Source: DAISIK01 sp036822055
GTDB taxonomy: Bacteria; Verrucomicrobiota; Verrucomicrobiia; Opitutales; Puniceicoccaceae
DNA: 64,000 nucleotides
Assembly (NCBI GenBank): GCA_036822055.1
Contig: DAISIK010000005.1
Coordinates: forward strand, 1 to 64,000
Direction: 5' to 3'
The notes under the pieces are model-generated. The model did no database searches. It was not told where the DNA came from and saw only the letters and a program-made list of their open reading frames with translations. The position numbers and the translations under genes are program-made. Positions 8,411 to 16,495 of the stretch are shown one piece after another. Each line of letters opens with the position of its first letter. Positions within the stretch are counted from its first letter, which is position 1.

Positions 8411-9202
8411 ATGGATTATTGGATACACAAATCGGCGGTGGTCGAGGAGGGGGTTGAAATTGGTCAAGGCACCGAGGTAGGACCCTTTTGTCACCTCCGC
8501 AGCGGCTCGGTTCTGGGAAAGGGATGTCGTCTGGAAACGGGCGTTATCCTTTACCCGAGGGTATTGCTTGGCGAAGGAGTAGTCGTCGGTTCCCATGCGG
8601 TGTTGGGTGATGATCCGCAGTTTGTAGGTTTTGATCGTTCGATTCCGAGTGGCGTTTCGATTGGCAAGGGAACGGTGGTGCGGGCGGGGGTTACCGTGCA
8701 TCGGAGCATCCTGCCCGGGGGCGTGACCAGGGTGGGAGAAGACTGCTACTTAATGACTCAATCCCATGTTGGCCACGATGCGATGGTGGGTTCACGGGTA
8801 GTCGTGGCGAATGCCTGCCAAATCGCGGGGCACGTTGAGATTGGCGACGACGCCTTCCTCGGGGGAGGTTCGCTCTACCATCAGTTTGTCCGGATTGGCG
8901 GCGGGGTGATGATCGCCGGGGGGGCAGTGCTGACAAAGGATATCGCACCACACCTCCTCGCCGGGGAGCGAAACCGGGTCTCTGGTCTGAATCTGGTGGG
9001 GCTGAGGCGGAGGGGAGTTTCGGCGGCCTCGGTGCGGGAACTTAAGCGATATTTTCAGGCCTTGATGAAACAGCCGGGTCCGATCGAGGAGCAGGCGAAA
9101 GCCATTTTGAAGGAGGGGCAAGCTGTATCAGGAAAAGAAGGACAGGACTTTCTCAGATTCTGTGTTGAACCCTCCCGGAGGGGGATTGCCAAAGGAATTT
9201 AG
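8411..9202 (+). CDS. lpxA: Acyl-[ACP]--UDP-N-acetylglucosamine O-acyltransferase
   Basis: This 263-residue left-handed beta-helix protein matches LpxA in length (about 262 in E. coli). Hexapeptide repeats cover residues 5-190 (VVEEGVEIGQGTEVGPFCHL and onwards). The LpxA-specific ALGDDPQF-like segment (AVLGDDPQFVGF) and the catalytic histidine in YLMTQSHVGHDAMVG are both present, and a helical C-terminal domain follows. LpxA starts lipid A synthesis by 3-O-acylation of UDP-GlcNAc, so an LPS outer membrane is expected. The rest of the lpx pathway is not in this window. Distant hexapeptide acyltransferases are possible, but the motifs favour LpxA. Confidence 0.85.
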   Translation: MDYWIHKSAVVEEGVEIGQGTEVGPFCHLRSGSVLGKGCRLETGVILYPRVLLGEGVVVGSHAVLGDDPQFVGFDRSIPSGVSIGKGTVVRAGVTVHRSILPGGVTRVGEDCYLMTQSHVGHDAMVGSRVVVANACQIAGHVEIGDDAFLGGGSLYHQFVRIGGGVMIAGGAVLTKDIAPHLLAGERNRVSGLNLVGLRRRGVSAASVRELKRYFQALMKQPGPIEEQAKAILKEGQAVSGKEGQDFLRFCVEPSRRGIAKGI

Positions 9203-9720
9203 AGGAGCGGAAGAACGGCCCTGCGAACCAGCTGGATGCGTTGGTCGAGGGCTCCAGAGAGGTCGAGGGTGGGGAGTTTTCGAGATTGAAGCTCAAGGGC
9301 AAACTTGTGGTGGAGGAGGCTTCGGGTTTCCGGGCCCTCTCGTTGGCCCGGGTCGGCCTGCCAGGGAAGGTCTGGGTGGCAGAGGGCGTAGAGGGAGTAC
9401 GAACGCCGGGCAAAGGCCCGATTGATCTGGGCCAGGCTTTGTTGAAAGTAGTGTTTGGCGTAGATGATGGATGAGAGGAGGTTGGTGTCATGGATGACGA
9501 GCTGGTGCGCCTCATGGCGAGCTGCGTCCTCGGCGGCCAGCTGACCAAGACCGATAGGCAGGAGGTCCTCGGCGGTCAAGGGGCGCTTGACGGTGTCAAC
9601 GTACTGGCGGACATACTCGGGAGACCAAGGCACCGCTAATTCCTCTGAGAGGGCACGGGCAAGCGTGGTTTTACCAGTACACTCGGCCCCAATCAGCACC
9701 AAGGAGAAGAGCTGGGGCAT
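9199..9720 (-). CDS. NadR-like P-loop kinase (nucleoside or thiamine-type kinase)
   Basis: From the ATG at 9720, which follows the PnuC stop by 2 bases, this is a 173-residue protein. An upstream in-frame ATG at 9756 would overlap pnuC by 34 bases. It has a Walker A motif GAECTGKTTLA (near residue 10), a SPEYVRQYVD segment like the WEYGREYV of NadR ribosylnicotinamide kinases, and a DTNLLSSIIYAKHYF region. It has no adenylyltransferase domain. Families of this kind usually trap the vitamin imported by an adjacent PnuC transporter by phosphorylation. Because the divergent receptor is under a TPP riboswitch, thiamine is a plausible substrate, with nicotinamide riboside as the alternative. Its 3' end overlaps that of lpxA by 4 bases, convergently. 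Confidence 0.75.
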   Translation of the reverse strand: MPQLFSLVLIGAECTGKTTLARALSEELAVPWSPEYVRQYVDTVKRPLTAEDLLPIGLGQLAAEDAARHEAHQLVIHDTNLLSSIIYAKHYFQQSLAQINRAFARRSYSLYALCHPDLPWQADPGQREGPETRSLLHHKFALELQSRKLPTLDLSGALDQRIQLVRRAVLPLL

Positions 9721-9722
9721 TT

Positions 9723-10319
9723 TCAAGGGGCAGAGGGCTGGAGCTTTGGCCTCCACTGGAGATGTCCCCAGACGGCGAGGCCGATGAAAAAACAGAACAT
9801 GACGACGGTGGGGTAGTAGCCTTGGACACCGAAGAGAATGGCGAAAGCGAGGTTGGAGATAATCCAGATGGTCCAGTTTTCCAGATACTTGCGCCCGAGC
9901 ATGTACTGGGCGAGGAGGGCAGAAAGGGTCGCAAAGGCGTCGAGAAAGGGCAAAAAACTGGTGGTAGTCCGGGAAAGAAGGAATCCGAGAAGGAGGGTTC
10001 CGATCAGGAGGATGGATACGATGCGGGCGGGTGAGCCATGGCGTCGGACAGGGATCTCGGCCCTGGAATCAAGATCGGTTCGGGTCCACTTCCACCATCC
10101 GTAGAGGCTGAGGGGGATGAAGGCGGCATTGAGGATCATGGCGGCGGGTAGAGCAGCCTGGTAGCTGATGAAGACGTAAACCCCGTAGCAGAAAATGAAT
10201 ACAGGCCAAGCTAGAATCCTCTCTTGAATGCTGAGGAAAACGGCAAGGATTCCAGAGGCCATTCCCACCAACTCGAGGGGGGAGAAGGCGCTGAGAAGGG
10301 CAAGGGTAGGACTCGGCAT
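9723..10319 (-). CDS. PnuC/PnuT-family vitamin transporter
   Basis: This 198-residue membrane protein has about seven hydrophobic helices and PnuC landmarks: LEIVG-like start (PLELVGMASGILAVFLSIQE), YGWWKW in the middle, and the Q-x-x-x-G-R-K-x-x-E-N-W-x-x-W-I signature (QYMLGRKYLENWTIWI). Family members facilitate diffusion of nicotinamide riboside (PnuC), thiamine (PnuT) or riboflavin (PnuX), trapped by a cytosolic kinase. The NadR-like kinase follows in the same operon. Divergent from it is a TPP-riboswitch-controlled TonB receptor, which favours thiamine. This is context inference. Confidence 0.85.
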   Translation of the reverse strand: MPSPTLALLSAFSPLELVGMASGILAVFLSIQERILAWPVFIFCYGVYVFISYQAALPAAMILNAAFIPLSLYGWWKWTRTDLDSRAEIPVRRHGSPARIVSILLIGTLLLGFLLSRTTTSFLPFLDAFATLSALLAQYMLGRKYLENWTIWIISNLAFAILFGVQGYYPTVVMFCFFIGLAVWGHLQWRPKLQPSAP

Positions 10320-10413
10320 TTCTCTCGGGATGAACAGGGGCTGGGGAAAAGTCGATCAAGAAAAAGTATTTTTAGGGTTGACCGAGCAGGTGCGGGAAGT
10401 GAGGTTTTCCCGA

Positions 10414-10514
10414 TCCTTAGGGGTGACCTGGTATGGGTCTGAGACGCCTCCCTGCGCGAGCACAGGGGCGATCCCTTTGAACCTGATCCGGTTGATACCG
10501 GCGGAGGGAAAGGA
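10414..10514 (+). promoter_or_regulatory. TPP riboswitch (thi box)
   Basis: The region carries the conserved TPP aptamer core. P1 arms TCCTT (10414-10418) and AAGGA (10510-10514) enclose GGGGTG (from 10420), the CTGAGA element (10439-10444), an optional GC-rich P3a stem, CCCTTTGAACCTGATC, then CCGGTTGATACCGGCGGAGGG. All the hallmark segments (CTGAGA, ACCTGATC, GATACCGGCGGAGGGA) are in order with normal spacing. It lies 72 bases before the TonB-dependent receptor start, so that gene is predicted to be repressed by thiamine pyrophosphate. The downstream stretch 10515-10586 must hold the expression platform. No clear T-tract terminator is visible there, so translational control is more likely. 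Confidence 0.95.
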
Positions 10515-10586
10515 GCTGGTGATTCTTCACCTTGGTCTTTGCCCCTGCGTCTAAGGCCGGATCTCTAACCACCGAATGAGATCAAG

Positions 10587-12740
10587 ATGAAGAATCAGAA
10601 ACGAACGGTCCGGTCCTCTTTTTGGGCGGGATGCATTTTTTTAGGTATGGGGGCTTCTACCGTAGCTGGGATGGAGGTACCTCTGGCGCAAGTCGGCGTG
10701 CTGGAGGAGATTCAGCCCACCATGGTGACCGGAACATTGTGGACGGCGGAGTTGAAGGACACGACGGCCAGCGTCTCAGTCCTGCCGGGGTCCTTTCTGC
10801 AGGACGGGCAGCTGGGACAGTTTGAAAATCTTGTCGGTTACCTTCCCAATCTGACCCAAACGGGAGGGACTTCGCGCAGCCGTTACTTTCAAATTCGTGG
10901 AGTGGGTGAAAACTCTCAGTTTGAAGGTGAAACGCCGGATTCTGCTGTTCAATTTCTGATTGATGACCTCGACTTTACCGGGATTGGTTCGATCGGTGGT
11001 TTGTTTGATCTTGAGCAAGTTGAGGTGCTGCGGGGACCTCAGGCAGGAGCCTTTGGGGCAAATGCGGCTGCCGGGGTGATCCGATTGGTGACGGTTGATC
11101 CAAGGCCATTTTGGAGTGGCTATCTGGAAGGGGGAATTGGAAACAAGGGGTTGCGTGAGAGCGGTGCGGCGCTGGGTGGTCCCTTGCTGAGCAGTGATCC
11201 AGAGCGCCTCACCTTTCGGCTGGCGGTCCAGCGAAATTTGGCCGATGGATTCATCTCGAATCGATTTCTGGGTCGAGAGGATACCAATGAGGTGGACGAG
11301 TTTTTCACCCGATTAAAGCTTCGTTACTTGCCGGGGTCAGACTGGGTTTGGGAAGGGGGCGTTTTTTATGCGAAACTGGACAACGGCTATGATGAATTTG
11401 CCCTCTCGGGTGGGGATTTTGAAACCTTTTCAGACGAACCCGGACGAGATGAACAGGAATCGATCGGATTCAGCATCAAGGGTGCGTACGAAGGGGGCAA
11501 GGTAGCGCGGTGGACGACTACGACCACTTTTTCAGGGACCGAGAGTGTGTACAGTTTTGATGCGGATTGGACGCCGGAATCTTACCGGGGATTTTTGAAG
11601 ACGGATCGGAACCGCAACGTATTCACGCAGGAAGTACGGCTCGACTCTCAGGATACCAAAGATGCGCTTGGTTGGCTTGATCGCTGGACGCTGGGGGTTT
11701 ATTACCGTCAATTGGAGGAGGAGACGGACGTCTTTTACCGTGATGGAGACCTGGGCGGTGGACCTCTGGACTTCGGGGTGGTTGAGGCGCAATCGCGTTT
11801 TGAAACGAACGAGGCTGCGGTATTTGCTCAGGGAGCACGTGACATCAGCGAAAGGACGCGCCTGGTCCTTGGGTTGAGAGGGGAGATTCACAAGGTGGAC
11901 TTTTCCTCGGAGTCGACCGGGGCTGGCTATTACGAAGGGCTCCTGGGGTCGGGAAGGAGTGAGAAGGAGGACTTTCTCTGGGGCGGCAAAGTGACGCTTG
12001 AGCATGACCTCTCCCGCCGCCATACCATCTTCGGAAGTTTGGCGAGGGGATACAAGGCAGGCGGGGCGAACAGCCCGACTTTCCGGATCGAGGGGCAGCC
12101 CCTGACGTATGATGCGGAGACCCTTTGGAATGGTGAGATAGGGTGGAGAGGGAGTGCCTTTGACGATCGGTTGACCGGAGCGCTGACGGCTTTCTATCTC
12201 TATCGCGAGGATCCTCAGTTGAGAGATTCGGTGGGAGCAGGTGGTTTTTTTCAGTACCTGACGGTGAACGGATCGCGGGCTGAGCACTATGGTCTTGAAG
12301 CGGAAGGAAGTTGGGATTTCGGGAGCGGATGGAAGGTGGATCTTGGCCTCGGGTTGTTGGAGGCACGGAGGGATCCCTACGATGATCCGGGAGGTCGGGT
12401 GGAGGGGCGTCGGCTCTCGAATGCGCCCCGCTGGAGCGGGAACGCACGCCTGAGCTACGACGGGGGGCCTGAGAACTGGTTCGGATTCCTTGGACTGCAG
12501 GGCAAGGGGAGTTCCTTCGAATCGAACAGCCATGATGAAAAGCGGAGTTCCTTCGTGACTCTGGATGGAGCGATTGGCTGCCGGTGGGGTGGGTGGACCT
12601 TTACCTTGTGGGGCCGCAATCTGCTCGATGAGCGCTATGAGGAGCGTCTATTCTTCTTTGACAATGGAGAAGGGGTACAGCGCTACGAAGCGCTCGCCGA
12701 CCCCCGCCAGTACGGGGTGAAGGGGCGCTACGCTTTTTGA
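10587..12740 (+). CDS. TonB-dependent outer-membrane receptor, TPP-riboswitch regulated (thiamine uptake candidate)
   Basis: This 717-residue receptor begins with a signal peptide (basic MKNQKRTVR, hydrophobic core, cleavage near VAG/MEV). A plug domain spans about residues 50-160 (FENLVGYLPNLT, FQIRGVGENSQ, LFDLEQVEVLRGPQAGAFG, GVIRLVT). A beta-barrel of alternating aromatic strands ends in YGVKGRYAF with the terminal Phe typical of outer-membrane proteins. TonB-dependent receptors import scarce ligands such as siderophores, cobalamin, thiamine or oligosaccharides. The TPP riboswitch in its leader argues for thiamine or a thiamine derivative. No SusD partner is present, which argues against a glycan system. 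Confidence 0.88.
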   Translation: MKNQKRTVRSSFWAGCIFLGMGASTVAGMEVPLAQVGVLEEIQPTMVTGTLWTAELKDTTASVSVLPGSFLQDGQLGQFENLVGYLPNLTQTGGTSRSRYFQIRGVGENSQFEGETPDSAVQFLIDDLDFTGIGSIGGLFDLEQVEVLRGPQAGAFGANAAAGVIRLVTVDPRPFWSGYLEGGIGNKGLRESGAALGGPLLSSDPERLTFRLAVQRNLADGFISNRFLGREDTNEVDEFFTRLKLRYLPGSDWVWEGGVFYAKLDNGYDEFALSGGDFETFSDEPGRDEQESIGFSIKGAYEGGKVARWTTTTTFSGTESVYSFDADWTPESYRGFLKTDRNRNVFTQEVRLDSQDTKDALGWLDRWTLGVYYRQLEEETDVFYRDGDLGGGPLDFGVVEAQSRFETNEAAVFAQGARDISERTRLVLGLRGEIHKVDFSSESTGAGYYEGLLGSGRSEKEDFLWGGKVTLEHDLSRRHTIFGSLARGYKAGGANSPTFRIEGQPLTYDAETLWNGEIGWRGSAFDDRLTGALTAFYLYREDPQLRDSVGAGGFFQYLTVNGSRAEHYGLEAEGSWDFGSGWKVDLGLGLLEARRDPYDDPGGRVEGRRLSNAPRWSGNARLSYDGGPENWFGFLGLQGKGSSFESNSHDEKRSSFVTLDGAIGCRWGGWTFTLWGRNLLDERYEERLFFFDNGEGVQRYEALADPRQYGVKGRYAF

Positions 12741-12802
12741 TCGGGGTGGTTGGTCATCTCGCTCAGCCCCGGTTTTGCCAGTGCGGTCAAGCACTCCAGC
12801 GT

Positions 12803-13768
12803 TTATTCGGAAGGGATGATATCACGAAGATAGCGGAAGTAGGCAGAGTCTGCATTGAGGACCAGGGTGGTCTGGCGGCCGAGGGTTTCGGCGTAGCTCT
12901 CCAGAGTACGAAAGAAAGCAAAGAACTCGGGATCCTTGCCGAAGGTTTGATTGTAGATTCTGGTGGCCTCGGCATCGGCATTTCCGCGAATGACGGAGGC
13001 TTCGCGGGTGGCCGCCGACTGGACCTCGGCGAGGAGCCTCTTGGTTTCTCCGTCGATCTCTGCCGCGCGGCCCTGACCTTCCGAACGAAACTGCTCGGCG
13101 ATCCGCTGGCGTTCGGCGATCATGCGCTCGAAGACGCGTTGTTGGACTGAATCGACGTAATCGAGGCGCTTGATACGAATGTCGACCAGCTCAATCCCAA
13201 ATTCAGGAGTGAGGGCTCCTGCGGTGGCAAGGATGGAGGCCACCAACTCACCCCGGCCACTTTTAACTTCCTGGAGGAGGATCTCTTCGTCGCCCTCAGT
13301 GACGACTTGAGCACGCTCGAGGTCGGCCTGGGAAACGGCCCAGTCTTTGGAGCGAACGATTTCGACGAGATCGCTCCTGGAGATGATGTCGCGAACGACC
13401 GAATCGAGAATGTCGTTCAAACGGGTGGTAGCGCCTTGTTCATTGTTGACCCGCTGGAGGAAGGCGAGGGGATCGACGATTCTCCAGCGGGCGGTGGTAT
13501 CGACGGAAATGAACTGTTCGCCCCGGGTGGGTATCTGGTTGGGGTCGCCGTCCCAGGAAATCAAGCGTTTGTCGAAGCGCCGGACCTCTTGAATGAAAGG
13601 AGCCTTGAAGTGGAGCCCCGGCTTGGTGACGGGCTCGCCGACGGGGGCACCAAATTGGAGAATGATGGCTTGTTCGGCTTCGTCGATGGTGTAGGCCGAG
13701 GCATACAAAAGGATGGCGACGATCGGTGTGATGACGAGAAGGGCGACTTGTTTGGGGGAGAGGGTCAT
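12803..13768 (-). CDS. hflC: Protease modulator HflC (stomatin/prohibitin family)
   Basis: This 321-residue protein has one N-terminal membrane helix (VALLVITPIVAILLYASAYT) then a SPFH/Band-7 domain (EAEQAIILQFG, PGLHFKAPFIQEVRRFDKR) and a helical C-terminal coiled-coil with RQRIAEQFRSEGQGRAAEI. This is the HflC pattern. HflK and HflC form a large inner-membrane complex around FtsH and modulate its protease activity. Its start overlaps the hflK stop by 4 bases, giving tight coupling in an hflK-hflC operon. Confidence 0.92.
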   Translation of the reverse strand: MTLSPKQVALLVITPIVAILLYASAYTIDEAEQAIILQFGAPVGEPVTKPGLHFKAPFIQEVRRFDKRLISWDGDPNQIPTRGEQFISVDTTARWRIVDPLAFLQRVNNEQGATTRLNDILDSVVRDIISRSDLVEIVRSKDWAVSQADLERAQVVTEGDEEILLQEVKSGRGELVASILATAGALTPEFGIELVDIRIKRLDYVDSVQQRVFERMIAERQRIAEQFRSEGQGRAAEIDGETKRLLAEVQSAATREASVIRGNADAEATRIYNQTFGKDPEFFAFFRTLESYAETLGRQTTLVLNADSAYFRYLRDIIPSE

Positions 13769-14787
13769 TTTTCGGTCCGTGGGTTGGTGAGTGGATGATC
13801 TCCGAGATTAAGGAGCGGGAGCGGCGAAGTGCCGCCTTCGTCGAGAACAAAGATCTGACCAAGGTTGGGCAGTACCTTATCAATCATTTCAAGAAAGAGA
13901 CGGGTGCGGGTCACGTCGGGAGCATTTTGGTACTCGGCGAGGATGGCAGCAAAGCGGGCGGATTCCCCGAGGGCATTGTTGATTCGTTCGGCGGCATAGC
14001 CCTCTGCCTCGGCAATGATTTGCTTGGCCTGACCCTCGGCTCTGGGAATGACCTGGTTGCGACGTTTCTCTGCCTCGTTGATGAGTCTTTCCTTCTCCTG
14101 TTCGGCTTGGTTGACCTCGTTGAAAGCTGGTTTGACCGGATCTGGAGGGGTAACATCCTGCAACTCAATGGTGCTAATCTGGACCCCGATGTTGAGGCGG
14201 TTGAGGATTTCCTGAAGTTCGATCCGTGCCTGGGTGGCGACCTGGACGCGTTTTTCGGTGAGTACATCGCTCCCGAGGCTATTGCCAACGATCCGGCGCA
14301 TGACTGCTTCGGAAACATCGCGAATGGTCTTCTGGGGGCTGCGGGCACTGTGAATGAAGGCGGAGGGATCACTGATCCGGTACTGAACGACCCACTCCAC
14401 GTCAATGACCTTGAGATCGCCAGTAAGCATGAGGCTCTCGGCGCGGTGGGAGCTGTCCTTGCGGTAGTCGGTTCGCTCGCGGACGCCGGCCGTTCGAAAG
14501 CCAAACTCCTCCTTCAAAACCCGTGCACTGGGGATTTTGACGGCTTGGTCAATTCCGTAGGGAAGCTTGAAGCGCAGGCCAGGTTCCTGGATGGCAACAA
14601 CCTTTCCGAATCTTTTAACGACTGCCTGTTCCTCTGGTTGTACGGTGTAGATGGAAGTGATGGCACCGAGGCCGATGAAGAGAATGATGAAAGCGGCGGT
14701 ACCGATCTTGATGTAGCGGCGAATGTCTTCCGGAGAGAGGTTAATCTCAACGTTAACGGGCCGTTTTGGGAAATCTTCAAAAGCCAT
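13765..14787 (-). CDS. hflK: FtsH protease activity modulator HflK
   Basis: I start this at the ATG at 14787 (340 residues). A longer frame to 14997 would overlap the divergent nth gene, and its extra 70 residues show no HflK-like sequence. It has a short N-terminus, one membrane helix (IGTAAFIILFIGLGAITSIY), and a Band-7 domain (QPEEQAVVKRFG, PGLRFKLPYGID, DVEWVVQYRISDP), then a long helical region (NEVNQAEQEKERLINEAEKR) and an Ala/Glu-rich stretch before the C-terminus. The Gly-rich N-terminal leader of proteobacterial HflK is missing. It forms the HflKC complex with the next gene. Confidence 0.9.
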   Translation of the reverse strand: MAFEDFPKRPVNVEINLSPEDIRRYIKIGTAAFIILFIGLGAITSIYTVQPEEQAVVKRFGKVVAIQEPGLRFKLPYGIDQAVKIPSARVLKEEFGFRTAGVRERTDYRKDSSHRAESLMLTGDLKVIDVEWVVQYRISDPSAFIHSARSPQKTIRDVSEAVMRRIVGNSLGSDVLTEKRVQVATQARIELQEILNRLNIGVQISTIELQDVTPPDPVKPAFNEVNQAEQEKERLINEAEKRRNQVIPRAEGQAKQIIAEAEGYAAERINNALGESARFAAILAEYQNAPDVTRTRLFLEMIDKVLPNLGQIFVLDEGGTSPLPLLNLGDHPLTNPRTEK

Positions 14788-14924
14788 GGATAGAGGTTTG
14801 GTCAGGTTGATGGGCGAGGCAAGAGAAAGCGAAAAATGAGCGGGCGGGTTGATCGGGAACGGGATAGGGGGTGCCGAAACCCTTCGGATTTGACGCCCCG
14901 GGTGCTTTGCGGAATGACTGAAAA

Positions 14925-15662
14925 ATGACGAAAGCTGAACGCGTGGCCTGGATAGACGGGTATTTGAACGAGAGATTTCCAAATCCTCCCGTTCCACTCG
15001 ATCATCGTGATCCCTACACGCTACTGGTGGCAGTTCTCCTCTCTGCGCAGTGTACGGATGTGCGGGTGAACCAAATAACTCCGAAACTCTTTGCCGAGGC
15101 GGCAGACCCGGCAGCGATGGTGGCGCTTGGGGAGGACCGTATCCGGGAGATCATTCGCCCGTGCGGACTGGCTCCAGCAAAGGCGCGGGGGATCTATGGC
15201 CTGTCGCAAATTTTGTTGTCCGAGCACGGTGGAGAGGTGCCGCAAGACTTGAAGAAGTTGGAAGAGCTGCCGGGGGTGGGGCATAAAACAGCGTCGGTAG
15301 TGATGGTCCAGTGGTTTGGGGTTCCGGCCTTCCCGGTCGATACCCACATCTTTCGATTGGCGAGGACCTGGAGGCTTTCCTCGGGAAAGTCGGTTGAACA
15401 GACCGAGCGAGATCTGAAGCGCCTCTTCCGCTTGGAACGCTGGGCAGACCTTCATCTGCAAATTATTTTTTTTGGCAGGGAGGTTTGTCCAGCGCGGACT
15501 TGCGACGGGGTGAGCTGCCCGATTTGCAAGGTTTGTTTTCCTGAGAGGAAACCATCCCCAAAGGGCTTTCCGAAGGCGACTGGGAAGCGTCTTGGGGGAA
15601 CTTTGAAAAAGCTACCAGGGAAGATCGAGTCGTTGAACGGAGAGGGGGCCGAGGTCGGATAA
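14925..15662 (+). CDS. nth: Endonuclease III-type DNA glycosylase/AP lyase
   Basis: This 245-residue protein contains the HhH-GPD fold: YTLLVAVLLSAQCTDVRVN, the helix-hairpin-helix LPGVGHKTASVV with the catalytic Lys, and the catalytic Asp in FPVDTHIFRLARTW. The enzyme removes oxidised pyrimidines and nicks the abasic site. The C-terminal iron-sulfur loop is unusual: cysteines run C-x4-C-x4-C-x2-C-x2-C instead of C-x6-C-x2-C-x5-C. The first, third and last canonical positions are kept (C-x9-C-x5-C), but the second is a Gly and its cysteine is displaced. About 35 residues of Lys/Gly-rich tail extend beyond the usual end. The last 51 bases overlap folK convergently. Confidence 0.9.
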   Translation: MTKAERVAWIDGYLNERFPNPPVPLDHRDPYTLLVAVLLSAQCTDVRVNQITPKLFAEAADPAAMVALGEDRIREIIRPCGLAPAKARGIYGLSQILLSEHGGEVPQDLKKLEELPGVGHKTASVVMVQWFGVPAFPVDTHIFRLARTWRLSSGKSVEQTERDLKRLFRLERWADLHLQIIFFGREVCPARTCDGVSCPICKVCFPERKPSPKGFPKATGKRLGGTLKKLPGKIESLNGEGAEVG

Positions 15663-16130
15663 CCAATCGCTGGCGGACCGCCCGCGAAGGATCCACCGGG
15701 GGAGAATCTCGGCCAAGGGAACGAGAACAAAGGCCCGTTGGTGGGCGCGGGGGTGGGGAGCGATGAGCCGGGGGGGGAGATTGACCTCTTGACCTTCAAA
15801 GTCGAGGAGGTCCAGATCAAGAGTCCGTGGGCCTTGGAATACGGTTCGCTCGCGTGCGGCAGCCAGCTCAATGGCTTGGCAGAGATCGAGGAGTTGAAGG
15901 GGAGAGAGGCTGGTGGCGATCAAGGCCACGCTGTTGAGGAAATCGGGTTGATCGGGGACGGGTCCAACCGGGGCGGATCGATAGAGCGAGGATTTGGCCA
16001 GGATCTGGCACTCGGGATGGGCGTCCAAGGAACTGGCCGCTGACCGAATATACTGGTGAGAGTCGCCGAGATTTGAACCAAAACCGATGATTGCCCGGAC
16101 GGGTGAAAAAGCGGTCGGGTTTGACATCAA
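15612..16130 (-). CDS. folK: 2-amino-4-hydroxy-6-hydroxymethyldihydropteridine diphosphokinase
   Basis: This 172-residue HPPK enzyme carries the family landmarks: GFGSNLGDSHQYI at the N-terminus, SSLYRSAPVGPVPDQPDFLNSVA, and the signature GPRTLDLDLLDFEG with metal-binding Asp residues, then PHPRAHQRAFVLVPLAEI. It transfers pyrophosphate from ATP to the pterin, the step before DHPS. It is the last gene of ridA-folP-folB-folK, and its start overlaps the folB stop by 4 bases. Confidence 0.95.
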   Translation of the reverse strand: MMSNPTAFSPVRAIIGFGSNLGDSHQYIRSAASSLDAHPECQILAKSSLYRSAPVGPVPDQPDFLNSVALIATSLSPLQLLDLCQAIELAAARERTVFQGPRTLDLDLLDFEGQEVNLPPRLIAPHPRAHQRAFVLVPLAEILPRWILRGRSASDWLSDLGPLSVQRLDLPW

Positions 16131-16495
16131 GGGTCACGAGAACGTATCAGCTCGACCGCGACAAAATCAAAGATCCCGGGGATGGGAGCACTGGGCTTGC
16201 GCACCGTAATGGCGACGGTCTGGATGCGCGGATGTTGAACAAGAACCTCAGTAGCGATGGCATGGGCAAGACCTTCGATCAACTGGAAGCGACGGTTCTC
16301 AACAATCTCCTGAATCAAATGGTAGACCAGGCTGTAATCGACGGTTTGGAGCAAATCGTCGCCTTGCCCGGCTAAACGGAGGTCAAGGTAGATGCGAAGG
16401 TCGATCTCGAAACGTTGACCGAGTTGGGATTCGGAGGGGAGGACTCCGTGGCGTGCGTGGAAAACCAGATTTTTGAGGAAGATAGAGTCAGCCAT
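16127..16495 (-). CDS. folB: Dihydroneopterin aldolase
   Basis: The gene starts at the ATG at 16495 (122 residues). A longer frame exists but runs through folP in another frame and is unrelated to the family. FolB features: IFLKNLVFHARHGVLPSE at the N-terminus with the catalytic Glu/Tyr region, LGQRFEIDLRIYLDLR, TVDYSLVYHLIQEIVE, LIEGLAHAIATEVL, and VTVRKPSAPIPGIFDFVAVE-like C-terminal motif (AITVRKPSAPIPG). It converts 7,8-dihydroneopterin to 6-hydroxymethyl-dihydropterin. It overlaps folP by 8 bases and folK by 4. Confidence 0.93.
   Translation of the reverse strand: MADSIFLKNLVFHARHGVLPSESQLGQRFEIDLRIYLDLRLAGQGDDLLQTVDYSLVYHLIQEIVENRRFQLIEGLAHAIATEVLVQHPRIQTVAITVRKPSAPIPGIFDFVAVELIRSRDP

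Noticed and set aside
14788..14997. N-terminal extension of HflK
   Set aside because: Sequence not HflK-like, would overlap nth start at 14925; ATG at 14787 gives a normal protein.
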